A DNA stretch of 64,000 nucleotides, taken from contig CAIOYD010000041.1 in the NCBI GenBank assembly GCA_903862415.1, positions 62,001 through 126,000 on the forward strand. The letters run 5' to 3'. Position numbers and translations under genes: made by a program. Shown here in pieces: positions 1 through 8,082 of the stretch (its first letter is position 1; every line of letters begins with the position of its first letter). Below the pieces are notes generated by a model that saw only the letters and a list, made by a program, of their open reading frames with translations, was not told the DNA's origin and did not search any database. The DNA is from an uncultured Oxalobacteraceae bacterium (GTDB taxonomy: Bacteria; Pseudomonadota; Gammaproteobacteria; Burkholderiales; Burkholderiaceae_D).

Positions 1-612
1 CAATTATGTGCTGATAATAATATGCAGGTGGTGCAGCCAACAACAGCGTCACAGATTTTCCATCTGTTGCGTCGTCAGATGATCCGTCCGTTCAGAAAGC
101 CGCTGGTGATTCTGACGCCGAAGTCACTGTTGCGCAACAAGGATGCGGGTTCGCCGCTGACCGATCTGGCCAAGGGTACTTTCCATACCGTGATCGGTGA
201 AGTGGATGACAAAATTGATGCCAAAAAAGTCAAACGGATTATTGCCTGCTCAGGAAAAATTTACTACGACCTGGTGAATGCCCGTAAAGAGCGTGCACAA
301 ACCGACGTAGCCATTATCCGGGTGGAACAGTTGTATCCGTTTCCGCACAAGACCTTTGCGTCCGAGCTGAAAAAATTCCCACACTTTACTGAGCTCATGT
401 GGACTCAGGATGAACCACAAAATCAGGGTGCCTGGTTCCAGATTCAGCACAATATTTTTGAAGCCCTTGAAGAGGGGCAAAAACTGGCCTATGCCGGACG
501 ACCAGCGAGCGCTTCACCGGCCGTTGGTTATTACGACAAGCACTATGCCCAGTTGAAAGCGCTGATCGATACAGCATTTTCCAAGGTAAAAGGTTTTGTT
601 CTGACCAAATAA
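1..612 (+). CDS. sucA: 2-oxoglutarate dehydrogenase E1 component, 3' part (partial)
   Basis: The left edge cuts this gene; about 203 C-terminal residues are visible, open from base 1 in the same frame as the internal ATG at 22. E1 is the thiamine-diphosphate subunit of the 2-oxoglutarate dehydrogenase complex of the TCA cycle, which decarboxylates 2-oxoglutarate and passes the succinyl group to lipoyl-E2. The fragment begins with the family block NMQVVQPTT...FHLLRRQM, followed by RKPLVILTPKSLLR, and ends with the C-terminal block that includes WTQDEPQNQGAW and a YAGRP..S.SPA.G motif. sucB and lpdA follow on the same strand, the usual order in Burkholderiales. Confidence 0.97.
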   Translation, partial: QLCADNNMQVVQPTTASQIFHLLRRQMIRPFRKPLVILTPKSLLRNKDAGSPLTDLAKGTFHTVIGEVDDKIDAKKVKRIIACSGKIYYDLVNARKERAQTDVAIIRVEQLYPFPHKTFASELKKFPHFTELMWTQDEPQNQGAWFQIQHNIFEALEEGQKLAYAGRPASASPAVGYYDKHYAQLKALIDTAFSKVKGFVLTK

Positions 613-620
613 GCGCGTCT

Positions 621-649
621 TTGCCGGACCTGCATAACAGGTCTGGCAA
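621..649 (+). other. stem-loop between sucA and sucB
   Basis: A 12-bp inverted repeat (TTGCCGGACCTG / CAGGTCTGGCAA, one G-T pair) closes a 5-base loop 9 bases after the sucA stop. No T-run follows, so it looks like a processing or mRNA-stabilising hairpin rather than a full terminator. This is an inference from the sequence. Confidence 0.55.
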
Positions 650-680
650 GTGCAGTGAATGTTAAATTACGGAGAATTAC

Positions 681-1916
681 ATGGCAATCGTAGAAGTTAA
701 AGTACCCCAGCTGTCAGAATCAGTTGCTGAAGCTACCCTGTTGACCTGGCATAAAGAAGCTGGTGCTTCAGTGGCACGGGATGAAAACCTGATCGATATA
801 GAAACCGATAAAGTTGTGCTGGAATTGCCGGCGCCACAGGCTGGCGTGATCACGCAAATTCTCAAACCGAATGGCAGCATGGTGGTGGCTGGTGAAATCA
901 TCGCCATTATCGATACTGAAGCGACTGCTGCCGCTTCGGCACCAACTGCTACCCCGGCTGCTGCGGCTCCTGTGGCAGCTGCGGCGAGTGTTTCCAAAGG
1001 CGATGTCGCCATGCCAGCGGCTGCCAAAATTCTGGCAGAAAATAATCTCTCTGCCGCTCAGGTGGCTGGCAGCGGTAAAGATGGTCGTGTAACCAAAGGT
1101 GATGCACTCGCTGCCGTGGCAGCGCCGAAAGCACCTGCAGTGGCTCCTCTGGCTGCGGCGGCTGCCAAACCGGCGCTGGCTCAGGTGGTTACACCTGCGG
1201 CTGCGAGTCTGGGTGATCGTCCGGAAGAACGTGTGCCGATGAGTCGTCTGCGTGCCCGGATTGCCGAACGTCTGATCCAGTCCCAATCCACCAATGCGAT
1301 TCTGACTACCTTCAATGAAGTTAACATGCAGCCGGTGATTGATCTGCGCAACAAGTACAAAGACAAGTTTGAAAAAGAACATGGCGTTAAGCTCGGTTTC
1401 ATGTCGTTCTTTGTCAAAGCGGCTGTCGCAGCGCTGAAAAAATATCCGATCATCAATGCGTCTGTTGATGGCAATGATATTGTCTATCACGGTTATTTTG
1501 ATATCGGTATTGCTGTCGGTTCTCCACGCGGTTTAGTGGTGCCGATTCTGCGCAATGCGGATCAGATGTCGATTGCCGATATTGAAAAGAAAATTGGTGA
1601 ATTCGGCAATAAAGCCAAAGAAGGCAAGCTCACCCTCGATGATCTGACCGGTGGTACTTTCTCGATCTCCAATGGCGGTACCTTTGGTTCGATGCTGTCG
1701 ACACCAATTATTAATCCGCCGCAATCAGCGATTCTGGGCGTGCATGCCACCAAAGAACGCGCCGTGGTGGAAAATGGTCAGATCGTGATTCGTCCGATGA
1801 ACTATCTGGCCATGTCTTACGATCACCGTATCATCGATGGTCGTGAAGCGGTGCTCGGTCTGGTTGCCATGAAAGAAGCTCTGGAAGATCCGGCACGTCT
1901 GTTGCTCGATCTGTAA
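681..1916 (+). CDS. sucB: Dihydrolipoyllysine succinyltransferase, E2 of 2-oxoglutarate dehydrogenase
   Basis: E2 core subunit (odhB); it accepts the succinyl group on a lipoyl arm and transfers it to CoA. 411 residues, normal for the family. An N-terminal lipoyl domain carries the lipoyl lysine in IETDKVVLE (Lys44). An Ala/Pro-rich linker (about 80-115) leads to a peripheral subunit-binding domain (about 117-150, [11 protein letters not shown]...[10 protein letters not shown]), and a second Ala-rich linker precedes the catalytic domain. The active-site motif DHRIIDGR places the catalytic His at 382 and Asp at 386. The ATG at 681 has a GGAG ribosome binding site (TACGGAGAATTAC). It is the middle gene of sucA-sucB-lpdA. 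Confidence 0.97.
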   Translation: MAIVEVKVPQLSESVAEATLLTWHKEAGASVARDENLIDIETDKVVLELPAPQAGVITQILKPNGSMVVAGEIIAIIDTEATAAASAPTATPAAAAPVAAAASVSKGDVAMPAAAKILAENNLSAAQVAGSGKDGRVTKGDALAAVAAPKAPAVAPLAAAAAKPALAQVVTPAAASLGDRPEERVPMSRLRARIAERLIQSQSTNAILTTFNEVNMQPVIDLRNKYKDKFEKEHGVKLGFMSFFVKAAVAALKKYPIINASVDGNDIVYHGYFDIGIAVGSPRGLVVPILRNADQMSIADIEKKIGEFGNKAKEGKLTLDDLTGGTFSISNGGTFGSMLSTPIINPPQSAILGVHATKERAVVENGQIVIRPMNYLAMSYDHRIIDGREAVLGLVAMKEALEDPARLLLDL

Positions 1917-1927
1917 GCGGATTTGAC

Positions 1928-1981
1928 TGCAGCGCCGGGATGGCTGGTGGTTACCAGACCCATCTCTGGTGCTGCATTTTT
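1928..1981 (+). terminator. terminator-like hairpin between sucB and lpdA
   Basis: An imperfect long stem begins TGCAGCGCCGGGATGG and closes with CCATCTCTGGTGCTGCA. It encloses a smaller hairpin (CTGGTGGTTACCAG) and is followed directly by TTTTT at 1977-1981. It has the form of a rho-independent terminator or attenuator inside the operon, which could lower lpdA expression relative to sucAB. Confidence 0.55.
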
Positions 1982-2005
1982 ACTAGTTAACCAAGAGAAT
2001 GTGCT

Positions 2006-3433
2006 ATGAGTAAACAATTTGATGTGGTCGTCATCGGTGGCGGTCCTGGTGGTTATATTGCGGCCATTCGTGCTGCGCAACTCGGCTTTGCGGTGGCCTG
2101 TGTCGATGAATGGAAAAACGATAAAGGCGGACCTGCGCCTGGCGGTACCTGTACCAATGTAGGTTGCATCCCGTCCAAAGCGTTGTTGCAGTCGTCCGAG
2201 CATTTTGAACATGCCGGTCATTCCTTTGCCGAACACGGTATCGAAGTCCAGGGCTTGAAGCTCAACCTGGCGCAAATGAAAAAACGCAAGGATGTGGTCG
2301 TCAAACAAAACAATGACGGTATCCTGTATCTGCTCAAAAAGAATAAAGTCACTTTTTTCCATGGTCGCGGCTCTTTTGTTGCTGCCAAAGATGGGCTGTA
2401 TGAGATCGCGGTAGCCGGTGATAAACTGGAAACCCTGTCGGCCAAACATGTGGTGCTGGCCACCGGTTCGAATGCGCGTGCTTTGCCGGGTACCCCGTTT
2501 GATGAACAATTGGTGTTGTCCAATACCGGTGCACTCGATATCAATGCGGTACCAAAAAAACTCGGCGTTATTGGTGCCGGTGTCATTGGTCTGGAAATGG
2601 GCAGTGTCTGGCGTCGTCTGGGTTCAGAAGTCACCGTGCTGGAAGCCTTGCCGGTATTTCTGGGTGCCGTGGATGAACAGATTGCCAAAGAAGCACAAAA
2701 GTTGATGACCAAACAGGGACTGGGAATTCATCTGGGTGTGAAGATCGGTGCGATTGTGGTCGGTAAAAAATCGGTCACGGTGAATTACACCAGTGCCGCC
2801 GGTGCCGAGACTGCGGTCGAATTCGATAAACTGATTATCTCGATCGGTCGTACGCCCAACACCATCGGTCTGAATGCCGAAGCAGTTGGCCTGCAGCTCG
2901 ATGAGCGCGGTTTTATCACTGTCGATGGTGATTGCAAAACCAGTCTGCCGAATGTCTGGGCGGTGGGTGATGTGGTGCGCGGCCCGATGCTGGCGCATAA
3001 AGCAGAAGAAGAGGGTGTGGCGGTGGCAGAGCGGATCGCCGGTCAGCATGGTCACGTCAATTTCAACACTATTCCGTGGGTGATTTACACCTCGCCGGAA
3101 ATCGCCTGGGTAGGACGCACCGAGCAGCAGCTCAAAGCCGATGGTGTGGCTTACAAGGCTGGTACTTTCCCGTTCATGGCCAATGGTCGTGCGCGTGCTT
3201 TGGGTGACACTTCCGGGATGGTGAAGTTTCTGGCCGATGCTGTCACGGATGAAATTCTGGGTGTGCATATCATCGGACCGATGGCGTCGGAATTGATTTC
3301 TGAAGCGGTGGTGGCGATGGAGTTTAAAGCCTCGGCCGAAGATATTGCCCGCATCTGTCATGCCCATCCATCGCTGTCAGAAGCGACCAAAGAAGCGGCC
3401 CTGGCCGTGGATAAGCGCGCGTTGAATTTTTAA
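2006..3433 (+). CDS. lpdA: Dihydrolipoyl dehydrogenase (E3)
   Basis: FAD disulfide oxidoreductase that reoxidises dihydrolipoyl-E2 with NAD+. 475 residues. The FAD-binding [17 protein letters not shown] motif is at the N-terminus. The redox-active disulfide is Cys49/Cys54 in [14 protein letters not shown] central NAD-binding [10 protein letters not shown] follows, then the second FAD motif ([22 protein letters not shown]). The C-terminal interface motif HAHPSLSEA contains the catalytic His/Glu pair. The start at 2006 follows an AAGAGAA purine stretch. It lies 89 bases after sucB, separated by the terminator-like hairpin. Confidence 0.97.
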   Translation: MSKQFDVVVIGGGPGGYIAAIRAAQLGFAVACVDEWKNDKGGPAPGGTCTNVGCIPSKALLQSSEHFEHAGHSFAEHGIEVQGLKLNLAQMKKRKDVVVKQNNDGILYLLKKNKVTFFHGRGSFVAAKDGLYEIAVAGDKLETLSAKHVVLATGSNARALPGTPFDEQLVLSNTGALDINAVPKKLGVIGAGVIGLEMGSVWRRLGSEVTVLEALPVFLGAVDEQIAKEAQKLMTKQGLGIHLGVKIGAIVVGKKSVTVNYTSAAGAETAVEFDKLIISIGRTPNTIGLNAEAVGLQLDERGFITVDGDCKTSLPNVWAVGDVVRGPMLAHKAEEEGVAVAERIAGQHGHVNFNTIPWVIYTSPEIAWVGRTEQQLKADGVAYKAGTFPFMANGRARALGDTSGMVKFLADAVTDEILGVHIIGPMASELISEAVVAMEFKASAEDIARICHAHPSLSEATKEAALAVDKRALNF

Positions 3434-3448
3434 ACTTTTGGTTGCTTG

Positions 3449-4546
3449 ATGAATGTAGTTGAATATTACCAGCATGCTCTGTCCGAGCGCGGATTTAGCG
3501 CTGATGCGGCGCAATTCCGCGCGGTGCAACGTCTGCAGCACGCCTTTGATGACTGGCTGGCGTATAAAGACCGCCGTACCAACAAGCTCATGCGCCTGAT
3601 CAATCCGCCGGAAGTGCCACGTGGCGTGTACATGTGGGGTGGAGTCGGGCGCGGCAAGTCGTTTTTGATGGATAGCTTTTACAGCGTGGTTCCGCTCAAG
3701 CGCAAGACCCGGATTCATTTTCATGAATTCATGCGCGGTGTGCATCAGCAGCTCGATGAACTCACCGGCGTGGCAGATCCGCTCAATCTGGTGGCGGATA
3801 AAATCGCCAAAAAATACCGGTTGATCTGTTTTGATGAATTCCACATCTCGGACGTGGCCGATGCCATGATCATGTTTAATTTGCTCTCTGCGCTGTTTGA
3901 GCGCGGGGTGTCGTTTATCATGACGTCGAATTATCAACCCGATACACTCTATCCGGATGGTCTGCACCGCGACCGGCTGCTGCCGACGATTAAACTGCTC
4001 AAAGAACGGCTCGATATTCTGAATGTCGATTCCGGCAACGATTATCGCCAGCGTGCGCTGGAACAGGCTGAAGTGTATCTTTATCCTCTGAATGCACACA
4101 ACGATGCGGCCCTGCGCCTGAGCTTTGGCAAGATCGCCGAAGTGCCTGATCAGGAAGCGACATTACGGATTGAAAGCCGCGAAATCCGTGCCTTGCGGCG
4201 TGCCGGCAGCATTATCTGGTTTGATTTTGCCACCCTGTGCGGCGGCCCGCGCTCGCAAAATGATTATCTGGAAATTGCCAGCCAATTCCATACCGTGATA
4301 TTGTCTGCCATACCGCAGATGTCGGCGGGGATGTCCTCCGAAGCGCGTCGGTTTACCTGGTTAATCGATGTGTTTTACGATCATAAAATCAAACTCATCA
4401 TGTCTGCCCAGGTGGCGGCCGATGAATTGTATACAGAAGGTACGCTATCCAATGAATTTCACCGCACCGTTTCGCGCATTGTGGAAATGCAGTCGCGCGA
4501 GTATATGGACAGCCAGACCCGGGATGCCACTGATGAACTGGTTTAA
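3449..4546 (+). CDS. zapE: AFG1/ZapE-family ATPase (cell division protein ZapE)
   Basis: AFG1-like P-loop ATPase; the E. coli member ZapE associates with the FtsZ ring. 365 residues from ATG 3449 (a TTG one codon upstream is also possible; neither has a strong ribosome binding site). Walker A is GGVGRGKS (about 64-71); Walker B is LICFDEFHISDVADAMI. Family signatures FHEFMRGVH, SNYQPDTLYPDGLHRDRLLP and a C-terminal RTVSRIVEMQS are present. It starts 15 bases after lpdA and is probably cotranscribed with it, and its 3' end overlaps the next gene by 14 bases. Confidence 0.93.
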   Translation: MNVVEYYQHALSERGFSADAAQFRAVQRLQHAFDDWLAYKDRRTNKLMRLINPPEVPRGVYMWGGVGRGKSFLMDSFYSVVPLKRKTRIHFHEFMRGVHQQLDELTGVADPLNLVADKIAKKYRLICFDEFHISDVADAMIMFNLLSALFERGVSFIMTSNYQPDTLYPDGLHRDRLLPTIKLLKERLDILNVDSGNDYRQRALEQAEVYLYPLNAHNDAALRLSFGKIAEVPDQEATLRIESREIRALRRAGSIIWFDFATLCGGPRSQNDYLEIASQFHTVILSAIPQMSAGMSSEARRFTWLIDVFYDHKIKLIMSAQVAADELYTEGTLSNEFHRTVSRIVEMQSREYMDSQTRDATDELV

Positions 4547-4946
4547 GTTGCTGCCCAAAACCGTCAGTGGCTTGCTGCTGCTCTGTCTGTGTACGGCCTG
4601 CGCCACCAAGGGTACGCCAGCCGATGTGGTCATTAATTTCCCCTCGGCTGAACCGTTCATCACTGTGACCCAGGCAGATGCCGTACTGGCCGATGTGGTG
4701 CTGGCGAATGCTCAGATTGATTGGCGTTACCGCCAACAGGAACAACTGTGTTATAGCCAGTTTTTCGTCAATTACTGCCTGCTCAATGCCAAAGCACTAC
4801 GCCGTACGGATTCCGCCCGGGTACAAAAAAGCGAAGTGGCCGCCAATTACTTCAAGCGCAAAACCAATGTCGATGAGATGGACCGGGCGCTGGAAGAAAA
4901 GAATATTGCCCATCCTGTGCCGGTCCCTGTCCCACCGGCGCAATAA
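4533..4946 (+). CDS. Small putative lipoprotein, unknown function
   Basis: 137 residues from ATG 4533, which overlaps the end of zapE in another frame. The N-terminus is a lipoprotein-type signal: Lys residues, a Leu-rich core, then LCTAC with the candidate lipidated Cys at 23. The -3 position is Cys rather than the usual Leu, so the lipobox is slightly atypical. The rest is hydrophilic, with a central pair of Cys residues (QLCYSQFFVNYCL) and a Pro/Val-rich tail. No family is recognised. Its stop (TAATG) overlaps the start of the chromate-transporter pair, suggesting translational coupling. Confidence 0.7.
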   Translation: MNWFKLLPKTVSGLLLLCLCTACATKGTPADVVINFPSAEPFITVTQADAVLADVVLANAQIDWRYRQQEQLCYSQFFVNYCLLNAKALRRTDSARVQKSEVAANYFKRKTNVDEMDRALEEKNIAHPVPVPVPPAQ

Positions 4947-5512
4947 TGACCATGGCCAGCCGCCAGCCCACATCCTGCTTTGATCTGTTTTGCTCGTGTA
5001 CGCTGATTGCCCTGCAGGGCTTTGGTGGTGTGCTGGCGATAGTGCAGCGTGAACTGGTGGACAAGAAGGGCTGGCTGACGCAGGAAGAATTCGTCGAAGA
5101 ATGGGCGGTCGCCCAGGTGATGCCCGGCCCGAACGTGGTCAATCTGACGTTGATGATAGGGGCCCGTTATTTCGGTTTGCGCGGTGCGCTCTCAGCCATG
5201 GCCGGGATGTTGTTGCTGCCTATGCTCATCGCTCTGCTGGTGGGCATAGTGTATCGCTCGCTTGATGGTCATCCGGGTGTTGCTGGTGCGATGCGTGGCA
5301 TGGGGGCGGTGGCAGCAGGTTTAATTATCGCGACCGGCTTAAAAATGTTCGCCGCACTCAAATCCAATCCGCTGGGTAAAACCACCTGTGTGCTGTTTGG
5401 GATGAGCAGCTTTGTCTGCATTGCGCTGTTGCATGTGCCGTTATTTTTGTTGTTGATTTTTCTTGGTCCGGTTGCCTGTTATCTGGCCTGGCGTGCCTTG
5501 CCTGCAGCATGA
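4946..5512 (+). CDS. chrA: Chromate transporter, short-chain ChrA subunit 1
   Basis: Membrane protein of the CHR superfamily (chromate efflux is the known role of characterised members; some only transport related anions). 188 residues, about half of a full-length ChrA, so this is one member of a short-chain (SCHR) pair. It shows the family motifs LQGFGGVLAIVQRE...GWLTQEEF and VAQVMPGPNVVNLTLMIG, followed by four or five hydrophobic segments. ATG 4946 overlaps the previous stop. The second subunit follows with an ATGA overlap, consistent with the known requirement for two single-domain halves. Confidence 0.9.
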   Translation: MTMASRQPTSCFDLFCSCTLIALQGFGGVLAIVQRELVDKKGWLTQEEFVEEWAVAQVMPGPNVVNLTLMIGARYFGLRGALSAMAGMLLLPMLIALLVGIVYRSLDGHPGVAGAMRGMGAVAAGLIIATGLKMFAALKSNPLGKTTCVLFGMSSFVCIALLHVPLFLLLIFLGPVACYLAWRALPAA

Positions 5513-6063
5513 GCATGTACCTCTCTGACTGGCTGGAACTGTTTCAGCATTTTATTATGCTCTCGATGCTGTCGATCGGCGGTGCTGTTTCCACGCTGCC
5601 GGAAATGCACCGTTTTCTGGTGGTGCAGCATCACTGGCTCACGGATGGGCAATTTACCGCTTCGGTGGCCATCGGTCAGGCGTCACCGGGGCCGAATATC
5701 CTGTTTGTTGCCCTAATGGGCTGGAATATCGGCGTCAACAGCGGCAGCGCACTCGCTGGCTTGCTGGGCGTGCTGATCACCATGCTGGGAATCCTGCTTC
5801 CCAGCACCACCATTACCTATCTGGCCGCCGGTTGGTTGCGGCAAAATGCGGATCTGCGGGCAGTACGCGCGTTTAAACTCGGACTGGCCCCGATCGTGAT
5901 TGCGCTGTTGATTGCCACCGGCTGGATCATGGCCAGTGTCAGCCATGACTGGCGCCTGTGTCTGGTGACGCTGGTGTCGGCGCTGCTGATCTGGCGCACA
6001 CGTATTCATATGCTGTGGCTGATTGCTGCCGGGGCGGTGTTGGGGTGGGTGGGGTGGATTTGA
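5509..6063 (+). CDS. chrA: Chromate transporter, short-chain ChrA subunit 2
   Basis: 184 residues; the second half of the split CHR transporter. It repeats the domain signature in diverged form: LSIGGAVSTLPEMHRFLV...WLTDGQFTASVAIGQ, then the PGPN motif (ASPGPNILFVALMGWNIG) and hydrophobic helices. The ATG overlaps the previous stop (ATGA at 5509), so the two subunits are translated in step, probably with opposite membrane topologies as described for SCHR pairs. No chrB-like regulator is adjacent. A 141-bp repeat begins 25 bases after the stop. Confidence 0.9.
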   Translation: MSMYLSDWLELFQHFIMLSMLSIGGAVSTLPEMHRFLVVQHHWLTDGQFTASVAIGQASPGPNILFVALMGWNIGVNSGSALAGLLGVLITMLGILLPSTTITYLAAGWLRQNADLRAVRAFKLGLAPIVIALLIATGWIMASVSHDWRLCLVTLVSALLIWRTRIHMLWLIAAGAVLGWVGWI

Positions 6064-6088
6064 TTGTCTGATTGCTTGGTCAGGTTGC

Positions 6089-6229
6089 AACAAATATATA
6101 GATCGTCACAAGTGACGATAGTAAAGCCCTCTGGAAGGGGTTTGCATCCCCTCCCATCGCGTCGCTCCTGCGTCGCTCACCGGCCTGAAGGCCGGGGTTT
6201 TAAACCCTGGTCAGATTTTTGATAAAATT
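6089..6229 (+). repeat. 141-bp direct repeat, copy 1
   Basis: Nearly identical to 7316-7456 (140 of 141 positions by eye; the difference is C at 6151 against A at 7378). Internal structure: a perfect hairpin ATCGTCAC-AA-GTGACGAT, a GGGG...CCCC stem, a tandem GCGTCGCTC repeat, and a strong CCGGCC-TGAA-GGCCGG hairpin followed by GGTTTTAAACC. The GC hairpin next to TTTTAAAC resembles IS200/IS605-type ends or omega-RNA ends, so a PATE/MITE derived from such an element is possible. That assignment is inferred. Confidence 0.9.
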
Positions 6230-6642
6230 AGCAGGATGTCAGCTTGCGTCCAAGACTCAATGCTGACAAATGTGGCAGCGTCGGCGTTCATGAACTTCGT
6301 CACGCGACGCTATGAGGGCCAGTTTGAGACTGGCCCTTACCTTTTGTGCGTTTTGCTATTGAATGATAATTTCATCTCTAAATCTTTTCTTAGAATAATG
6401 TTCAGGAATACGACTATTTGTTGCTTGTAATGCAAGGGGCGGAGTGGCCGCGAATTTGATGGTCGGGATACCCAAATAGTTCACCTTATTCCTATCAAAA
6501 ATCAAGGAAAGGCAGCTGAACTATTTCAGCGAGCGAAGAGTCAGAAACATGCTCGCGCCAATTTGGAATAATGTATTGGAAATTATTGTCAGTAGTTTTG
6601 ACATCATATATACTCAAATATGAGAAAATAACAACTCAAAAA
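6230..6642. other. Accessory spacer with a hairpin and a start-less reading frame
   Basis: Nothing recognisable as an intact gene. A 9-bp hairpin (AGGGCCAGT-TTGAG-ACTGGCCCT, 6315-6337) could be a terminator or small structured RNA. An open stretch at 6431-6571 encodes a basic peptide ending in FQRAKSQKHARANLE; it has no ATG, and its stop overlaps the ATG at 6571 in the form TAATG. It may be the tail of a lost gene. The upstream frame 6236-6430 has no coding character. Confidence 0.4.
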
Positions 6643-6960
6643 ATGAAGCCTGGTTATAAGCCACCTTTTGCATCGTTCGTAAAAAAACAACATAAACCGC
6701 TGCAGTTAGTCATTGAGGATGCCGTTGAGGAGATATGTGCTGACCCCAGTATCGGGGAACCTAAAACAGGGGACCTTAAGGGAATCTATGTTTATAAATT
6801 TAAGCACCATAAGCAACTTTATTTGATAGCTTATCGTCCGCCAACGGATAATAAGCTTAAGGAAGATGATATTGATATCGAGTTATTAATCATTGATTTT
6901 TTTCAGGTGGGAACGCATGAAAATTTCTATGCCACACTTAAAACCTATTTGAAATCGTGA
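6643..6960 (+). CDS. RelE-like toxin of a type II toxin-antitoxin pair
   Basis: 105 residues from ATG 6643; an in-frame ATG at 6571 would add 24 poorly characteristic residues. The protein shows the RelE/ParE-like fold pattern: an N-terminal helix region (LQLVIEDAVEEICADPSIGEPKTGDLKG), then beta strands (IYVYKFKHHKQLYLIAYR, LLIIDFFQVGTHENFY) and a C-terminal TLKTYL helix. Such toxins are usually ribosome-dependent mRNases, but catalysis here is not established. It is AT-rich compared with the core genes. The HTH partner follows 8 bases later (toxin-first, HigBA-like order). The pair lies between two copies of a 141-bp repeat, suggesting acquisition as a unit. Confidence 0.75.
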   Translation: MKPGYKPPFASFVKKQHKPLQLVIEDAVEEICADPSIGEPKTGDLKGIYVYKFKHHKQLYLIAYRPPTDNKLKEDDIDIELLIIDFFQVGTHENFYATLKTYLKS

Positions 6961-6968
6961 GGTCTGAA

Positions 6969-7328
6969 ATGAGCCAAATGACTGCAGAAACTGTCTATAA
7001 AAATTTCACCCGGATGACAGCTGATGAGCGTGCAAAATTTTATACATTGCTTGCCGAATCCAGTATTCACAAGAACAATTTAACTCACGAGCAAGTATTC
7101 GGTCATTTAGCAGAGGACGAATTTACGGCAACGGATGCTGCCGGGTATTTGGATGTATCGATGTCGACCTTTCGTCGTTATGTCAGCGATGGCAGAATTA
7201 AAGCCTCTGGCGAAATGGGCAGAAATCAACTTTTTGCCACCAAAGAGTTAAAAGCGTTCAAGCGTTCTTTGCGTGAAGTAAAATCCCGCCGTGTCGCCGT
7301 TCGCCCGCAATCCAAAACAAATATATAG
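6969..7328 (+). CDS. Helix-turn-helix antitoxin / DNA-binding partner
   Basis: 119 residues from ATG 6969, preceded by GAGGTCTGAA; a GTG at 6957 overlapping the toxin stop is possible but less likely. An N-terminal helical part (about 1-50) is followed by an excisionase/MerR-like winged HTH (EFTATDAAGYLDVSMSTFRRYVSDGRIKASG, about 55-85) and a Lys/Arg-rich tail. It probably neutralises the preceding toxin and represses the operon. The last four codons plus stop lie inside repeat copy 2 (7316-7456), so the original C-terminus may have been replaced when the repeat inserted. Confidence 0.75.
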   Translation: MSQMTAETVYKNFTRMTADERAKFYTLLAESSIHKNNLTHEQVFGHLAEDEFTATDAAGYLDVSMSTFRRYVSDGRIKASGEMGRNQLFATKELKAFKRSLREVKSRRVAVRPQSKTNI

Positions 7329-7456
7329 ATCGTCACAAGTGACGATAGTAAAGCCCTCTGGAAGGGGTTTGCATCCCATCCCATCGCGTCGCTCCTGCGT
7401 CGCTCACCGGCCTGAAGGCCGGGGTTTTAAACCCTGGTCAGATTTTTGATAAAATT
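7316..7456 (+). repeat. 141-bp direct repeat, copy 2
   Basis: Second copy of the repeat at 6089-6229, offset by exactly 1227 bases and in the same orientation. It begins inside the antitoxin gene and supplies its final residues and stop codon. The two copies bracket the toxin-antitoxin pair like the ends of a composite element. Confidence 0.9.
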
Positions 7457-7770
7457 TTCCCTGAGCAGAACTGCACTGACACGCACCAACTGACGCAGGC
7501 ATGGCCCATGTGAGCGATGTTGGAACGCGAACCCAGGTTCACCACGACCTTCGGCTTTTCTCAAAAAAATCCACAGTTTTCCATCAACAAACGGCACGTG
7601 ACGGAACTGCTACGTAAAAATTCGAACTAAGCCAGCAGGTTTCAGGGAAGTCAGTCAAGTTGAATTCACGTGTTGTATTTCGTCATTCCCTTCGACGTCA
7701 TTCCCGTGATTTCTGAACCCCGTCATTCCCGCGGTTTCTGGCGGGAATCAAGTGTCGCTAAGTGCGGGCG
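7457..7770. other. Intergenic stretch without a recognised gene
   Basis: No intact reading frame. A short open frame ends in a peptide with HVTELLRKNSN, too short to assign. The motif TCAGTCAAGTTGAATT at 7651-7666 recurs in related form at 46021 and, inverted, at 53638. REP-like repeats occupy the right end. Confidence 0.4.
7681..7749. repeat. REP-like CGTCATTCCCG repeats
   Basis: Three CGTCATTCCC units in 50 bases. The last forms the typical dyad ATTCCCGC...GCGGGAAT (7721-7749), the dispersed 'GTCATTCCCGC...GCGGGAATC' repeat seen in many proteobacterial intergenic regions. A related copy lies at 7954-7996. Confidence 0.75.
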
Positions 7771-7914
7771 GTTAACCTGTTTCAACAGGCGGCGGATCGG
7801 GGACACACGCAGGGCATGTATTCGTTGAGTTGGTGCTATGCGAATGGCGTCGGTGTGCCTGAAGATGCAGCCGAGGCCGCCAGATTGGAAAAGCTGGCTG
7901 ATCTGAAGTTATAG
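7771..7914 (+). pseudogene. Sel1-repeat protein fragment
   Basis: One open frame translates as part of a Sel1-like (TPR-family) repeat: QAADRGHTQGMYSLSWCYA followed by NGVGVPEDAAEAARLEKLAD, ending in TAG at 7912-7914. The AA..G...A...L...Y..G.GV..D..EA pattern is clear, but only about one repeat remains and no signal peptide or start region precedes it. This is a relic of a larger gene cut off on its 5' side near the REP-like repeats. Confidence 0.7.
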
Positions 7915-8082
7915 TGAAGACCGGATTGGTTCATGTATTTGCGGATAACGACACTGGATTTCCGCCTGCGCGGAAATGACGGGGGGCGGAAATGACAGTT
8001 TGTGGCGCGTCAATCTTTTATGAGTCTGAGGAGTAAAATCAACCTCCCAGAGTTGTCCGCGTTTAAATTTAGTCAATTCCAT
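7909..8082 (-). pseudogene. MazF/PemK-type toxin, 5' fragment only
   Basis: Begins M-E-L-T-K-F-K-R-G-Q-L-W-E-V-D-F-T-P, the characteristic first beta strand of MazF/PemK endoribonucleases (KRGQ.W.VDF.P). After about 22 residues the frame runs into a REP-like repeat (translated as PPPVISAQAEIQ) and stops at 7909. The catalytic core is absent, so no active toxin can be made. It overlaps the end of the upstream antitoxin gene, the normal arrangement of such operons. Conclusion: a toxin truncated by repeat insertion or deletion. Confidence 0.75.
7954..7996. repeat. REP-like repeat, inverted copy, inside the toxin remnant
   Basis: CTGGATTTCCGCCTGCGCGGAAATGAC followed by GGGGGGCGGAAATGAC, a variant of the dispersed GTCATTTCCGC/GCGGAAATC repeat. 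It sits exactly where homology of the MazF-like frame to its family ends. Confidence 0.7.

Noticed and set aside
768-1490. Long antisense reading frame (240 codons) opposite sucB
   Set aside because: It lies wholly inside a well-supported gene and its composition (His/Arg/Ser-rich) is what the complement of an Ala/Val-rich sequence gives.
2624-3367. Long antisense reading frame opposite lpdA
   Set aside because: Shadow of a conserved gene; no ribosome binding site or recognisable domain.
6236-6430. 64-codon frame between the chromate genes and the toxin
   Set aside because: It begins in the repeat edge, crosses a hairpin, and has no domain or ribosome binding site.
6089-7456. Integron cassette with attC sites
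   Set aside because: The repeats lack the GTTRRRY / RYYYAAC core pair and no integrase is present; a PATE/MITE-type repeat fits better.
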